From NCBI RefSeq assembly GCF_947487305.1, contig NZ_CANKWH010000008.1, positions 62,001-126,000 on the forward strand: a DNA stretch of 64,000 nucleotides, in the 5' to 3' direction. The notes below the pieces were generated by a model. That model did no database searches. It worked only from the letters and a program-made list of their open reading frames with translations, and was not told where the DNA came from. This DNA comes from an uncultured Paracoccus sp. GTDB lineage: Bacteria > Pseudomonadota > Alphaproteobacteria > Rhodobacterales > Rhodobacteraceae. Numbering within the stretch: the first letter of the stretch is position 1; the number at the start of each line of letters is the position of its first letter. Shown here piece after piece: positions 52,030 to 61,811 of this stretch. The position numbers and the translations under genes were made by a program.

Positions 52030-53277
52030 TCAGATCAGGAATTCGGCCAGCACCGCATCCTTGGTGATGTCGCGATAGGTGAATCCGGCCTGGTCGAGAC
52101 GCTGCAGCATGGTGGTCAGGTTCTCGGGCCGGCTGCTCTCGATGCCGATCAGGATCGAGCCGAAGTTCCGCGCCGATTTCTTCAGGTATTCAAAGCGGGC
52201 GATGTCGTCATCAGGACCCAAAAGCTGCAGGAAATCGCGCAGCGCGCCGGGCCGCTGCGGCATCCGCAGCACCAGGTATTTCTTCTTGCCGGCAAAGCGC
52301 TGCGCCCGTTCCTTCACATCGGGCAGGCGCTCGAAGTCGAAATTCCCGCCCGAGCAGACGCAGACCACGGTCTTGCCGCTGAGATCGCCCAGATCGCCCA
52401 GCACGTCCACCGCCAGCGCGCCCGCGGGTTCCAGAACCATGCCCTCGGTGTTCAGCATCTCCAGCATGGTGATGCAGATCCGGTCCTCGGGGGCCAGATG
52501 CACGTCGGTCATCTCGTAACGCTGCAATTCCTCGAAGGGCAGGGCACCGATCCGCGCCACCGCGGCACCATCGACGAAACCGTCCACCGCCGGCAGGGCC
52601 ACCGGCGCACCGTTCTGCAGCGCCGCCTGCAGGCTGGCACCCCCCAGCGGCTCGGCAAAGGCCAGCCGCGTGTCGGGCGCATTCTCGCGCAGATAGCGCG
52701 ACACGCCCGAGGACAGCCCGCCACCGCCCACCGGCAGCACCACAAGGTCGGGTGCGCGGCCGAGTTGCTCCAGCATCTCCAGCGCCACGGTCGCCTGGCC
52801 CTCGATCACATCGGCCGAATCGAAGGGTGCCAGGAACACCGCCTCCTGCTCGGCCGAGAACTGCTGCGCTGCGGCCAGCGTCTGGTCGAAGTAATCGCCG
52901 GTCAGCACGATCTCGACGGAATCGCCGCCGAAGGTCCGGGTCTTGTCGATCTTCTGCTGCGGCGTCGTCACCGGCATGAAGATGGTGCCCTTGGCGCCGA
53001 AATGGCGGCAGGCGAAGGCCACGCCCTGCGCGTGGTTGCCGGCGCTGGCACAGACGAAATGCGCATTCCCGCCGCGCCCATCCACCATGATCTTGCGCAT
53101 GGCGTTATAGGCCCCGCGCAGCTTGTAGCTGCGCACCGGCGTCAGGTCCTCGCGCTTCAGCCAGATATCGGCGCCGTATTTCGCCGACAGGTGATCATTG
53201 CGCTGGAGGGGCGTCGGCTCGAACAGATCGCGGATCGCGTCTTCGGCCGCGCGCACGGCTTGGGTAAAGTTTTCCAT
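52030..53277 (-). CDS. ilvA: Threonine ammonia-lyase (IlvA) with ACT-like tail
   Basis: The 415-residue enzyme has the PLP lysine in [14 protein letters not shown] (Lys52), the cofactor-binding [24 protein letters not shown] and [16 protein letters not shown]-terminal ACT-like segment ([46 protein letters not shown]) follows, the arrangement of the short regulatory IlvA. It deaminates threonine to 2-oxobutyrate for isoleucine synthesis. ATG 53277 has no strong Shine-Dalgarno; ATG 53289 (MGETMENF) is an alternative. Divergent from argG. Confidence 0.9.
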   Translation of the reverse strand: MENFTQAVRAAEDAIRDLFEPTPLQRNDHLSAKYGADIWLKREDLTPVRSYKLRGAYNAMRKIMVDGRGGNAHFVCASAGNHAQGVAFACRHFGAKGTIFMPVTTPQQKIDKTRTFGGDSVEIVLTGDYFDQTLAAAQQFSAEQEAVFLAPFDSADVIEGQATVALEMLEQLGRAPDLVVLPVGGGGLSSGVSRYLRENAPDTRLAFAEPLGGASLQAALQNGAPVALPAVDGFVDGAAVARIGALPFEELQRYEMTDVHLAPEDRICITMLEMLNTEGMVLEPAGALAVDVLGDLGDLSGKTVVCVCSGGNFDFERLPDVKERAQRFAGKKKYLVLRMPQRPGALRDFLQLLGPDDDIARFEYLKKSARNFGSILIGIESSRPENLTTMLQRLDQAGFTYRDITKDAVLAEFLI

Positions 53278-53397
53278 GGTTTCGCCCATGCCGCGAAAGC
53301 GCGGATTTGGCAAGGGGCGCAGGGGGCAAGGCCTTGTGAGACGGCGCGATTCCCCCTATTCCACGCCGCAACATCGTGGATAAGAGGGCCGATCACC

Positions 53398-54624
53398 ATG
53401 ACCGACGCGCCGAAGAAAGTCGTCCTTGCCTATTCCGGGGGGCTGGACACCTCGATCATCCTGAAATGGCTGCAGACCGAATATGGCTGCGAGGTCATCA
53501 CCTTCACCGCCGATCTGGGGCAGGGCGAAGAGCTGGAGCCCGCGCGCCAGAAGGCCGAGCTTCTGGGCATCGCACCCGAGAACATCCATATCGAGGATCT
53601 GCGCGAGGAATTCGTGCGCGATTTCGTCTTCCCGATGTTCCGCGCAAATGCGGTCTACGAGGGGCTGTACCTTCTGGGCACCTCGATCGCCCGGCCGCTG
53701 ATCTCGAAGCGTCTGGTGGAGCTTGCCCATCAGCACGGCGCCGATGCCGTGGCCCATGGCGCCACCGGCAAGGGCAATGACCAGGTGCGGTTCGAGCTTT
53801 CTGCCTATGCGCTTGACCCCGCGATCAAGGTCATCGCGCCCTGGCGGCTCTGGGATCTGACCTCGCGCACCAAGCTGATCGAGTTTGCCGAGAAGAACCA
53901 GATCCCCATCGCCAAGGACAAGCGCGGCGAGGCGCCCTTCAGCGTCGATGCGAACTTGCTGCACACCTCGTCCGAGGGCAAGGCGCTGGAGAACCCGGCG
54001 GAAGAGGCGCCCGATTACGTCTACCAGCGCACGGTCAATCCCGAGGACGCGCCCGATACGCCCGACTATATCGAAGTGACCTTCGAGAAGGGTGATGCAG
54101 TTGCCATCAACGGCCAGAAACTGTCGCCCGCGACCATCCTGACCGACCTGAACGAATACGGTCGCAAGCATGGCATCGGGCGGCTGGATTTCGTCGAGAA
54201 CCGTTTTGTCGGCATGAAATCCCGCGGCATCTATGAAACACCGGGCGGCACCATCCTTCTGGAGGCCCATCGCGGCATCGAGCAGATCACGCTCGACAGC
54301 GGGGCGGGGCATCTGAAGGACAGCCTGATGCCGCGCTATGCGGAACTGATCTACAACGGCTTCTGGTTCAGCCCCGAGCGCGAGATGCTGCAGGCCGCCA
54401 TCGACAAGTCGCAGGAACATGTCACCGGCACCGTGCGGCTGAAGCTCTACAAGGGCAATGTCAGCACCGTTGGTCGCTGGTCGGATCATTCGCTCTATAG
54501 CGAGGCGCATGTGACCTTCGAGGATGATGCCGGGGCCTATGACCAGAAGGATGCGGCGGGCTTCATCAAGCTGAACGCGCTGCGGCTGAAGCTGGTCGCC
54601 AACCGCAACGCCAAGTTCAAGTAA
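53398..54624 (+). CDS. argG: Argininosuccinate synthase
   Basis: The 408-residue enzyme has the N-type ATP-pyrophosphatase loop [18 protein letters not shown] (residues 8-19), [44 protein letters not shown] and [21 protein letters not shown]. It ligates citrulline and aspartate in arginine synthesis. AGAGGG stands ahead of ATG 53398. It converges on the DUF488 gene with an 8-bp overlap. The remaining arg genes of this window (argD, argF) are about 20 kb away, so the pathway is scattered. Confidence 0.95.
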   Translation: MTDAPKKVVLAYSGGLDTSIILKWLQTEYGCEVITFTADLGQGEELEPARQKAELLGIAPENIHIEDLREEFVRDFVFPMFRANAVYEGLYLLGTSIARPLISKRLVELAHQHGADAVAHGATGKGNDQVRFELSAYALDPAIKVIAPWRLWDLTSRTKLIEFAEKNQIPIAKDKRGEAPFSVDANLLHTSSEGKALENPAEEAPDYVYQRTVNPEDAPDTPDYIEVTFEKGDAVAINGQKLSPATILTDLNEYGRKHGIGRLDFVENRFVGMKSRGIYETPGGTILLEAHRGIEQITLDSGAGHLKDSLMPRYAELIYNGFWFSPEREMLQAAIDKSQEHVTGTVRLKLYKGNVSTVGRWSDHSLYSEAHVTFEDDAGAYDQKDAAGFIKLNALRLKLVANRNAKFK

Positions 54625-55180
54625 GCCCATCCCCGCCCGCGCCTTCGGGTGCGGGCGGATAGGTGATCCCGGCACCGGGCGTGAGAACCGCGCCCGGCGT
54701 CAGCACCGCGGGCTCCAGCCGGCCCTCGCCCATGATGTGAAACACCGGCTGGCCGCCCGCGATCAGGTAATCGGCGACGATCCGGCGATGGCAGCGCCAC
54801 CAGACGGCTTCCGAGCACATGACGGTAACGCGGCGATCTGCGGCAAGCCGCAGCAGATGCGCCAGCCCTTCGCGAAACTCGGGCGACAGCGCATAATCGG
54901 CGTAATTGTGAAAGCTGCGGTTCCGCCACAGCGCATTCACCGCGAAGGGCACCGCGCGGTCCCGGCTGCGCAGGCCGCCAAGGCTGGCGAGATGCTCGTA
55001 GCCGATCCCGGCCTCGGCCAGCGCCCCGGCCAGAACATCGCGATTGAACTGCGGATTGGCCCGCGACATCGGCATCTTGCGGATATCGGCGACAAAACCG
55101 ACCCCGGCGCTCGCCAGCAGGTCGATGAACTCCTGCAAGCTGCGGTCGGAATGTCCGACGGTATAGAAGGGCGTGGTCAC
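54617..55180 (-). CDS. DUF488 family protein
   Basis: The 187-residue protein has the DUF488 start [53 protein letters not shown], and [23 protein letters not shown] with a conserved CxE...CHR cysteine/histidine set that suggests metal or redox chemistry. Function unknown. The C-terminal tail contains a duplicated VLTPGA. GTG 55180 is the apparent start. It overlaps argG by 8 bp at the 3' ends and is 9 bp downstream of the small Tudor-like gene. Confidence 0.85.
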   Translation of the reverse strand: MTTPFYTVGHSDRSLQEFIDLLASAGVGFVADIRKMPMSRANPQFNRDVLAGALAEAGIGYEHLASLGGLRSRDRAVPFAVNALWRNRSFHNYADYALSPEFREGLAHLLRLAADRRVTVMCSEAVWWRCHRRIVADYLIAGGQPVFHIMGEGRLEPAVLTPGAVLTPGAGITYPPAPEGAGGDGLT

Positions 55181-55189
55181 GCGGGCCGG

Positions 55190-55399
55190 TCAGATCAGCG
55201 TCAGCGCGCTGCCCTTGTGGGCGGCGATATGGTCGGTCCTGTCGCTTTTGATCTCGTATTGCGGATCACTGTCCGAGGCGTGATGCCTATAGCCCTTGTA
55301 GTCGAAATCGCTGACATGCACGGCGATGATCCGCCCCGAGACGCGACCGGCCTCGGAATTCCAGCTCACGTGATCGCCGACGCTGAATCTGTGGGTCAT
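55190..55399 (-). CDS. Small DUF2945/HVA1 Tudor-like protein
   Basis: The 69-residue protein MTHRFSVGDHVSWNSEAGRVSGRIIAVHVSDFDYKGYRHHASDSDPQYEIKSDRTDHIAAHKGSALTLI matches the small Tudor-like 'hypervirulence associated' family (FSVGDHVxWNSEAGxVxG...YEIKSDxTxHxAxHKGxAL). Role unknown. GGGAGGG precedes ATG 55399. It lies upstream of and may be cotranscribed with the DUF488 gene; divergent from moaB. Confidence 0.88.
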   Translation of the reverse strand: MTHRFSVGDHVSWNSEAGRVSGRIIAVHVSDFDYKGYRHHASDSDPQYEIKSDRTDHIAAHKGSALTLI

Positions 55400-55538
55400 G
55401 GAACCCTCCCTCGTTTTCCATTCGGGGTAGGGACAGGGTAGGCCAGGAACGTCCGAAAGGCCAATCACCGTCGCGCCCTCTTTCATTCTCGATGACACCC
55501 GACCAGAATGGGGCAGCGTCACCGAAAAAGGCCCCGCC

Positions 55539-56081
55539 ATGACCGACCAGCGTCTCACCGCCCGCATCGCCATCGTCACCGTCAGCGACCGCGCTGCCAG
55601 CGGTGAATACGAGGACAAGGGCGGGCCGGGGGCCGAAGCCTGGCTGAGCGAGGTCATCACGTCGCCAATGGAGATTTCCCGCCACATCATCCCCGACGGG
55701 CGCGAGGGGGTGGCCGCCAAGCTGCGTGAACTGGCGGAACTTGGCAGCGACCTGATCCTTGTGACCGGCGGCACCGGCCCCTCGCCGCGCGACCAGACGC
55801 CCGAGGCGGTGATCGACGTGATGGACAAGGAACTGGCCGGCTTCGGCGAGGAGATGCGCCGCGCCTCGTTGGCCGAGGTGCCGACCGCGATCCTGTCGCG
55901 CCAGACCGCCGCGATCCGCGATGCCTCGCTGATCATCACCCTGCCGGGCAAGCCCTCGGCCATTGCCACCTGCCTCAATGCCGTCTTTGCCGCCGTTCCC
56001 TATTGCCTCGACCTGATGGGGGCGGGGCGGATCGAGACCGACCCGGCCAAGATCAAGGCGTTCAGGCCAAAGGGGAAATAG
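55539..56081 (+). CDS. moaB: Molybdenum cofactor biosynthesis protein B
   Basis: The 180-residue protein is a stand-alone MoaB/MogA fold: IAIVTVSDRAASGEYEDKGGPGAEAWL, the molybdopterin-binding loop ILVTGGTGPSPRDQTPEAV, and LPGKPSAIATCLNAVF. It would adenylylate molybdopterin before Mo insertion. No other moa/moe gene is adjacent. Shine-Dalgarno AAAAGG is ahead of ATG 55539. Whether it acts as MogA or MoaB cannot be separated by sequence alone. Confidence 0.9.
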   Translation: MTDQRLTARIAIVTVSDRAASGEYEDKGGPGAEAWLSEVITSPMEISRHIIPDGREGVAAKLRELAELGSDLILVTGGTGPSPRDQTPEAVIDVMDKELAGFGEEMRRASLAEVPTAILSRQTAAIRDASLIITLPGKPSAIATCLNAVFAAVPYCLDLMGAGRIETDPAKIKAFRPKGK

Positions 56082-56188
56082 GGGCGCCCGACCTGCCAAC
56101 GCCGACCGCGATTGACCCTCCCCGATCCGCATCCTAGATTTTCCGGTAGCAGCCCGTTTCCGCCTTCCTCGCACAAGGAGCAGTTCCG

Positions 56189-57010
56189 ATGGCCATCCGC
56201 AGCATCCTGACGAATTACACCGGTTCGGGCGGCGGGGCGGCAGCCCTGCGGCTGGCGGTGCAGATGGCGCAGAAATACGACGCGCATCTGACCGGGGCGG
56301 TCTGGCAGCCGCAGAACCCTCTGCGCCGCCGCGCTGGCGCCATCTTCACCCGCGAGATCGACCGCATCCTCGATCAGGCCGAGGCCGAGTTCGTCGAGGA
56401 ACGCCGCGCGGCCTTCACCGCCGCCGTGACCGAGGCGGGGCTGCTGGACCGCTCGGATTTCCGCGTGCTCTCGGGCAAGGGCGACAGCATCACCGAGACC
56501 GCGCGGGGCCATGACATCCTGACCATGGGCGGCGCGGCCGAGGGCAACGCCGCCGGGGACTTCGCCGTGCGCCCCGATGTGGTGGCGCTGCGCTCGGGCC
56601 GACCGGTGGTGATCGTGCCGGCCAGCTATCAGAAGCCCGCGATTCTCGAGACCGCGCTTCTGGCCTGGGATGGCAAGCGGGCGGCGGCGCGGGCACTGGC
56701 CGATGCCATGCATATCCTTGGCACCAAGGAGAAGGTCACGGTGCTGGGGATCGGCGAGGGGCTGCCGTCGGATTACGCCGCCGATGTGCTGCGGCTGATG
56801 GCCCTGCACGGGATCGAGGCCGAATTGCTGATCCGCCCGGCTTCGGCCGCCGGGATCGGCCCGACCATTCTTGACGCCTGCAGCGAGACCGGAGCGGGGT
56901 TGCTGATCATGGGCGCCTACGAGCACAGCAAGTTCTCGGAAGACCTGCTGGGTGGCGTCACCCGCGACATTCTGGAACAGGCGAAGCTGCCGGTGCTGAT
57001 GTCGCACTGA
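56189..57010 (+). CDS. Universal stress protein, tandem UspA
   Basis: The 273-residue protein contains two Usp domains: residues 1-145 begin MAIRSILTNYTGSGGGAAALRLAVQMAQKYDAHL, and 150-273 end with GAGLLIMGAYEHSKFSEDLLGGVTRDILEQAKLPVLMSH. That last block has the ATP-binding G-2x-G-9x-G(S/T) form in the second domain (MGAYEHSKFSEDLLGGVTR). The first domain has lost it. Such proteins act in stress and redox adaptation in the cytoplasm. CAAGGAG precedes ATG 56189. Confidence 0.9.
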   Translation: MAIRSILTNYTGSGGGAAALRLAVQMAQKYDAHLTGAVWQPQNPLRRRAGAIFTREIDRILDQAEAEFVEERRAAFTAAVTEAGLLDRSDFRVLSGKGDSITETARGHDILTMGGAAEGNAAGDFAVRPDVVALRSGRPVVIVPASYQKPAILETALLAWDGKRAAARALADAMHILGTKEKVTVLGIGEGLPSDYAADVLRLMALHGIEAELLIRPASAAGIGPTILDACSETGAGLLIMGAYEHSKFSEDLLGGVTRDILEQAKLPVLMSH

Positions 57011-57094
57011 CGCGCTTGGGCTGACTGCCGCCGAGGCGAAGATTTTTTGTCGCAGGCCTGTGCCGGGGGCTTGAACTGCACCCGGAATCCCTCC

Positions 57095-57206
57095 ATGTCG
57101 GCGACGTTCGCGCATTCGTGAACGCCCCGAGGTGACCGGGCCCCTCTGGCGGACGTGGCGGCACGTTCGTGATGTCGGCACTGTTCTTGAACAACGCCGC
57201 AGGGAC
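57095..57206. promoter_or_regulatory. Paired ATGTCGGC-N3-GTTC elements ahead of the DUF475 gene
   Basis: ATGTCGGC followed after three bases by GTTC occurs at 57095 and again at 57172, both with a downstream GAAC (GTTCGCGCATTCGTGAAC and GTTCTTGAAC). They are in the 205-bp leader of the gene and could be operator sites. This is inference from repetition only. Confidence 0.3.
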
Positions 57207-57215
57207 GATTCTGAC

Positions 57216-58295
57216 ATGTCAAACGGAACCTCGACCGACGCAGCACCCCAGGGCGGGATGCTGCATTATTTCAAATGGGCCTTCATCGTCACCGCGCTTG
57301 GCCTCGCGCTCGGCGCGGCGCTTGGCTGGCAGATGACCGGCACGATGGGCGGGATGCTGACCATCTTCTTCATCTGCTGCGTGCTGGCGGTGCTGGAGAT
57401 CTCGCTCAGCTTCGACAACGCCATCGTCAACGCCAACAAGCTGAAAGACATGACCCCGGAATGGCAGCACCGCTTCCTGACCTGGGGCATCATCATCGCC
57501 GTCTTCGGCATGCGGATCGTCTTCCCGCTGCTGATCGTCGTGGTGGCCGCAAAGATCGGCCCCTGGCAGGCGATGGTCCTGGCCGCGTCCCAGCCCGACG
57601 AATATTCGCGCATCATGAAAGAGGCGCATCTGCCCATCGCCGCCTTCGGTGGCACCTTCCTGATGATGGTCGGCCTCAGCTTCTTCTTCGACCACGAGAA
57701 GGACGTGCACTGGGTCCGCTGGCTGGAACGCCGGATGCAGAAATACGCCACCATCCGCGGCATCGAAGTCGCCGTCGCGCTGGTCGCGGTGCTGATCGTC
57801 TCGCGCTTCCTCGATCCGGTGGAATCGCAGGTCTTCTTCCAGTCGGCCATCTGGGGCCTGCTGACCTTCCTGCTGGTCGAGGTGCTGGGGGGTCTTCTCG
57901 ACAGTAGCCAGGAGATGATGCAGGCCGGGGCCAAGGGCGGTCTGGGTGCCTTCCTCTATTTGGAAGTGCTGGATGCCTCGTTCAGCTTTGACGGTGTGAT
58001 CGGTGCCTTCGCGCTGACCCACAACCTCTTCGTCATCGCCATCGGGCTTGGCATCGGCGCGATGTATGTGCGTTCGATGACCATCATGCTGGTCGAGAAG
58101 GGCACGCTGACCCAGTACCGCTATCTGGAACACGGCGCGTTCTACGCGATCATCGCGCTGTCGGTGATCATGTTCCTGCAGAGCTTCGTCCACATTCCCG
58201 AGGTCGTCACCGGCCTTGGCGGCGCGGCGCTGATCGGCCTGTCGCTGTGGTCCTCGATGCGCTGGAACAAGACCACGCGGGCGGATGCAAGCTGA
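57216..58295 (+). CDS. DUF475/TerC-family integral membrane protein
   Basis: The 359-residue protein has about nine hydrophobic helices and TerC/DUF475 features: ISLSFDNAIVNANKLKDMTPEWQHRFLTWGIIIAVFGMRIVFPLLIV, FFFDHEKDVHWVRWLERRMQKY, and the second conserved acidic block LYLEVLDASFSFDGVIGAFALTHNLFVIAIGLGIGAMYVRSMTIMLVEKGTL. TerC proteins are linked to metal homeostasis or tellurite resistance, but DUF475 members lack direct evidence. AGGGA precedes ATG 57216. It is followed by a strong terminator. Confidence 0.9.
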   Translation: MSNGTSTDAAPQGGMLHYFKWAFIVTALGLALGAALGWQMTGTMGGMLTIFFICCVLAVLEISLSFDNAIVNANKLKDMTPEWQHRFLTWGIIIAVFGMRIVFPLLIVVVAAKIGPWQAMVLAASQPDEYSRIMKEAHLPIAAFGGTFLMMVGLSFFFDHEKDVHWVRWLERRMQKYATIRGIEVAVALVAVLIVSRFLDPVESQVFFQSAIWGLLTFLLVEVLGGLLDSSQEMMQAGAKGGLGAFLYLEVLDASFSFDGVIGAFALTHNLFVIAIGLGIGAMYVRSMTIMLVEKGTLTQYRYLEHGAFYAIIALSVIMFLQSFVHIPEVVTGLGGAALIGLSLWSSMRWNKTTRADAS

Positions 58296-58317
58296 TCTGA
58301 TCCGGTAAAACGAAACG

Positions 58318-58351
58318 CGGCCGCAGGGGAAACCCTGCGGCCGTTTTCTTT
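58318..58351. terminator. Bidirectional terminator between DUF475 and acnA
   Basis: CGGCCGCAGGG-GAAA-CCCTGCGGCCG (11-bp perfect stem, GNRA-type loop) followed by TTTTCTTT on the + strand, and by a T-rich tail on the minus strand. It serves both convergent genes. Confidence 0.85.
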
Positions 58352-58352
58352 G

Positions 58353-60923
58353 CTACGCCTGCGCGGTCAGCCGCTTCAGGATCTGCGGCAGAAGCCCCCC
58401 CTGCCGCAGCGTCTCGACCTCCAGCGAGGTTTCGATGGCGGCTGTGGCGGTCAGGTCTTCGACCCGGCCATCGGCGCGCAGGATACGAACCGGAACCGGC
58501 GCGCGGGGACGGAGAGCAGCCTCATCCGCCGCAATCTCGATCCGGTCATCGACGCTCAGCGCCGGCGTTGCGGGCGTCACCCCGGCGGGCAGGCGCAGCG
58601 GCAAGACGCCCATGCCGATCAGGTTCGCCCGGTGGATGCGCTCAAAACTGACCGCCAGCACCGCCCGCGCACCCAAGAGCGCCGCGCCCTTGGCGGCCCA
58701 GTCCCGCGACGAACCCATGCCGTAACGCTCGCCCGCGACGATGACCACGGGCTGTTCCTCGGCGCGATAGACCTCGGCCGCCTGCCACAGCGGCAGGTCC
58801 CGCCCATCGGGCAGGCGGGTCGAGCCGGGGGAGATGCCGGGCGCCAGCAGGTTCTTCACATTGCGGTTGGTGAAAAGGCCGCGCAGCATCGCCTCCCAAT
58901 TCCCGCGACGCGAGGAGAACACGTTCAGATCGCACGGGTTCTCGCCGTGCGCGATCAGATACTCGCCCGCCTCGCCCTGGGCCGGGATAGCACCGGCGGG
59001 CGAGATATGGTCGGTGGTGATGTCATCGCCCAGAACAAGGATCGGCCGCGCCTGATAGCTTCCAAGCCGGCTGCCCTCGCCAAAGCCGGCAAAGGGCGGA
59101 CGGCGGATATAGGTCGAGGCCTCGTCCCAGGGAAACAGGTCGCTGTCCGGTGCCTCGAGTTCGGCCCACATCCGGCTGTCCTCGGCCTCGTCATAGGCGG
59201 CGGCGAAGTCATCCTTGCGGGCGGCAAGGGCCAGCGCCGCGTCGATCTCGGCGCCTGTGGGCCAGAGATCGGCCAGCGTGACGCCGGGGGCGATCTCATC
59301 GGTCAGGATATCGCGTTCCACATCGCCCGCCAGCGCAAAGGCCACGACCAGCGGCGGCGAGGCGAGGAAACCGGCCTCGAGTTGCGGATGGACCCGGCCC
59401 GGGAAGTTGCGGTTGCCCGACAGCACCGCGACCTGCAGCCGACCCTCGGCCAGCGCCTGTTGCGAGGCCTCGGTCAGCTGCCCGGAATTGCCGATGCAGG
59501 TGGTGCAGCCAAAACCCACGATGCCAAAGCCAAGCGCCTCGAGATCCTCCATCAGCCCGGCACGCTCGAGATAGCGTCGGGCGGTGGGCGAGCCGGGGGC
59601 CAGCGAGGTCTTGACCCAGGGCGGCGGGGTCAGGCCAAGGGCGCGGGCCTTGCGCGCGACCAGACCGGCGGCGACCATCAGCCCGGGGTCCGAGGTATTG
59701 GTGCAGGAGGTGATGGCGGCGATGGCCACCGCGCCATCAGGCACGCCCGCAACGCTGGCAGGACCGGCGGGTCCGCCCCGAACCTCGGCTGCGGCGGCTG
59801 GTGTCTGCGAGGCGGACAGCCGGTCCTGCGGGCGGCGGGGTCCGGCCACGCTGACCACGATCCGCGACAGATCGATCTCGACGACTTCGCTGAAGTGCGG
59901 GGTCTCGGCGGGATCAAACCACAACCCCTGACGGCGGCAATAGGCCTCGACCAGCGCCACATGGCCCGGCTCGCGACCCGTTGCGGACAGGTAGTCCAGC
60001 ACCGCCTGATCGACCGGGAAGAATCCGGTACTGGCGCCGAACTCCGGCGTCATGTTGGCGATGACCGAGCGTTCCCCGGCCGACAGCGTGCTGACGCCCG
60101 GCCCGAAGAACTCGACGAAGCGGTCGGCCAGATCGATCCGGCGCAGGCGCTCGGTCACGGTCAGGGCCAGATCGGTGGCGGTGACGCCCTCGGGCAGGTG
60201 CCCGGTCATCCGCACGCCCACCACATCGGGAACCCGCAGCGTCACCGGCATCCCGAAGAACACGCTTTCCGCCTCGATCCCGCCCACGCCCCAGGCCAGC
60301 ACGCCGATGCCGTTCACCATCGGCGTATGGCTGTCGGTGCCGATCATCGCATCGGGGAACAGCCATCCCCCCTCGGCCTGCACCACCCGCGACAGCCGCT
60401 CGAGGTTCAGCGTGTGCATGATGCCGGTGCCGGGCGGATGGACGGTAAAGCGGTCCAGCGCGCCCGAGGCCCATTTCATGAAGCGGTAGCGTTCGCCGTT
60501 GCGGCGGTATTCATTGGCCAGATTGCGCGCCATCGCGTTGCTTCCGCCAAAGGCATCGACGGCCAGCGAATGGTCGGTCGAGACATCGACCGGCAGCACC
60601 GGGTTGAGCAGCGCCGGGTCGAACCCGGCCTCGGCAAGTGTCGAGCGCATCCCGGCAATATCCACCAGCGCCGGGCCGCAGGTGGTGTCATGCATCAGCA
60701 CCCGGCAGGGCAGGAACGGAATTTCCGCGTCGACCGGGCCATCACTTGCCGCAAGGATCGCATTCGCGGCGGCATCGGCATCCGGCCCGGCGGTGCGCAG
60801 CACGTTTTCCAGCAAGATCCTGTGGATATGCGGCATCCGCGCCAGCCGGCCACCGGCGGCGGCAGGCAAATCGATGATCTGCCAGCGGGAGCCGCCAGCC
60901 TCAAACGTCGTCTCGTGGGTCAT
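58353..60923 (-). CDS. Aconitase family hydratase (AcnA/AcnD-like)
   Basis: The 856-residue 4Fe-4S enzyme has the catalytic and cluster cysteines in AITSCTNTSDPGLMV and GFGCTTCIGNSGQL, the substrate loops VLMHDTTCGPALVDIAGMR and PVDVSTDHSLAVD, IGTDSHTPMVNGIGVLAWGVGGIEAE, and the C-terminal swivel domain with ILVLGDDITTDHISPAGAIP and AGERYGMGSSRDWAAKG. It is shorter than the usual 890-920-residue AcnA and close to the length of AcnD (2-methylcitrate dehydratase), but no prpF neighbour exists. It follows the GntR gene by 1 bp, at the end of a tct-gntR-acn operon, so citrate, aconitate or a related tricarboxylate is the likely substrate. Confidence 0.88.
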   Translation of the reverse strand: MTHETTFEAGGSRWQIIDLPAAAGGRLARMPHIHRILLENVLRTAGPDADAAANAILAASDGPVDAEIPFLPCRVLMHDTTCGPALVDIAGMRSTLAEAGFDPALLNPVLPVDVSTDHSLAVDAFGGSNAMARNLANEYRRNGERYRFMKWASGALDRFTVHPPGTGIMHTLNLERLSRVVQAEGGWLFPDAMIGTDSHTPMVNGIGVLAWGVGGIEAESVFFGMPVTLRVPDVVGVRMTGHLPEGVTATDLALTVTERLRRIDLADRFVEFFGPGVSTLSAGERSVIANMTPEFGASTGFFPVDQAVLDYLSATGREPGHVALVEAYCRRQGLWFDPAETPHFSEVVEIDLSRIVVSVAGPRRPQDRLSASQTPAAAAEVRGGPAGPASVAGVPDGAVAIAAITSCTNTSDPGLMVAAGLVARKARALGLTPPPWVKTSLAPGSPTARRYLERAGLMEDLEALGFGIVGFGCTTCIGNSGQLTEASQQALAEGRLQVAVLSGNRNFPGRVHPQLEAGFLASPPLVVAFALAGDVERDILTDEIAPGVTLADLWPTGAEIDAALALAARKDDFAAAYDEAEDSRMWAELEAPDSDLFPWDEASTYIRRPPFAGFGEGSRLGSYQARPILVLGDDITTDHISPAGAIPAQGEAGEYLIAHGENPCDLNVFSSRRGNWEAMLRGLFTNRNVKNLLAPGISPGSTRLPDGRDLPLWQAAEVYRAEEQPVVIVAGERYGMGSSRDWAAKGAALLGARAVLAVSFERIHRANLIGMGVLPLRLPAGVTPATPALSVDDRIEIAADEAALRPRAPVPVRILRADGRVEDLTATAAIETSLEVETLRQGGLLPQILKRLTAQA

Positions 60924-60924
60924 G

Positions 60925-61800
60925 TCAGTCGTCCCGGTTGAACAGCGCGACCTTGGCGCGGCCGGCCTCGGCAATGTGGCGGTGCAGGAAATCGGCCGCC
61001 TCGGGCAGCGAACCGCCCTCGATCAGGTCCAGAAGCTGCAGATGCTCGGCTGCCTGCTGCGGCAGGCGCGAGCGGTCGGTGGTGACGCGGTATTCGATCA
61101 GCCGCCGCAGCCGGTTGGCGCGCTGCAAGGCGTCGATGAAGAAGGGATTGCCCGAGCAGCGCATCAGCATCTCGTGGAAATCATTGTTGGCGCGAAAGAC
61201 CGCGCTGCGGCTGTCGCTGGCAAAGCTTGCCAGCATCTGCTGTTGGCGGGCGCGGGCCTCGGCAAAACCCTCGGCGTCGATGCGAAAGCCCGGCTGCAAC
61301 AGCGCCTCGCGTTCGATCGCCGCGCGGAAGTCATAGGCATGGGCATAGGCCATGGGCGAGGTGAGCGTTTCGCTGAACTGCCAGCCATTGCCAGGCAGGC
61401 GGTCTATCCAGCCCTCGTCCTCGATCCTCAGCAGCAGTTGCTGGGCGCGCCCACGCGACAGCTGGTACTGCCGCATGAACTCGGTGGTGCTGAAGCGGTC
61501 GGGGGACCGCCCCGCCAGCCGGTCATCGGCCACGCGTAAATAGATCGCCTCTTCATCCTCCTCGGCCAGAACCGGCAGGTTCGCCGCGTCCTGATCGAGA
61601 AAGAAGCCCCGGTTATCCTCGGACCGGACCAGCCCACGTTTCTCCAGCAGGCGCAGGGCGCTGATGACAGGCGCGCGCGAGACGCGAAAGACATCGGCAA
61701 GGGCCTGCGCCGGCAGGTGCTGACCGCTGGTCATGCCTTCTGCGCGGGCATGTTCCAGGATCTGCGACATGATCTTGGGGGCGAGGCTGGGGCGCGACAT
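60925..61800 (-). CDS. GntR/FCD family regulator with two winged-helix domains
   Basis: The 291-residue protein has an N-terminal GntR wHTH (about residues 8-68; LADVFRVSRAPVISALRLLEKRGLVRSEDNRGFFL) and, unusually, a second wHTH-like unit at about 104-142 (TTEFMRQYQLSRGRAQQLLLRIEDEGWIDRLPGNGWQF). An FCD effector domain follows (150-288) with metal/ligand residues in FRANNDFHEMLMRCSGN (His209), AEHLQLLDLI and LHRHIAEAG. It probably senses a carboxylate and controls the tct-acn operon in which it lies, between tctA (11 bp upstream) and acnA (1 bp downstream). GAGG is in the tctA end. Confidence 0.85.
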   Translation of the reverse strand: MSRPSLAPKIMSQILEHARAEGMTSGQHLPAQALADVFRVSRAPVISALRLLEKRGLVRSEDNRGFFLDQDAANLPVLAEEDEEAIYLRVADDRLAGRSPDRFSTTEFMRQYQLSRGRAQQLLLRIEDEGWIDRLPGNGWQFSETLTSPMAYAHAYDFRAAIEREALLQPGFRIDAEGFAEARARQQQMLASFASDSRSAVFRANNDFHEMLMRCSGNPFFIDALQRANRLRRLIEYRVTTDRSRLPQQAAEHLQLLDLIEGGSLPEAADFLHRHIAEAGRAKVALFNRDD

Positions 61801-61811
61801 GATGGCGGGCC

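Noticed and set aside
57216..58295. Tellurite-resistance determinant
   Set aside because: Only the general TerC fold is visible. No other ter genes are near, and DUF475 has no direct functional evidence.
58350..60941. Very long open frame opposite the aconitase gene (863 codons), and a similar one opposite gabT at 2254-4419
   Set aside because: High-GC genes commonly leave a long open antisense frame. The translations are low-complexity Arg/Gly/His-rich, lack domains, and the sense frames have full family motifs.
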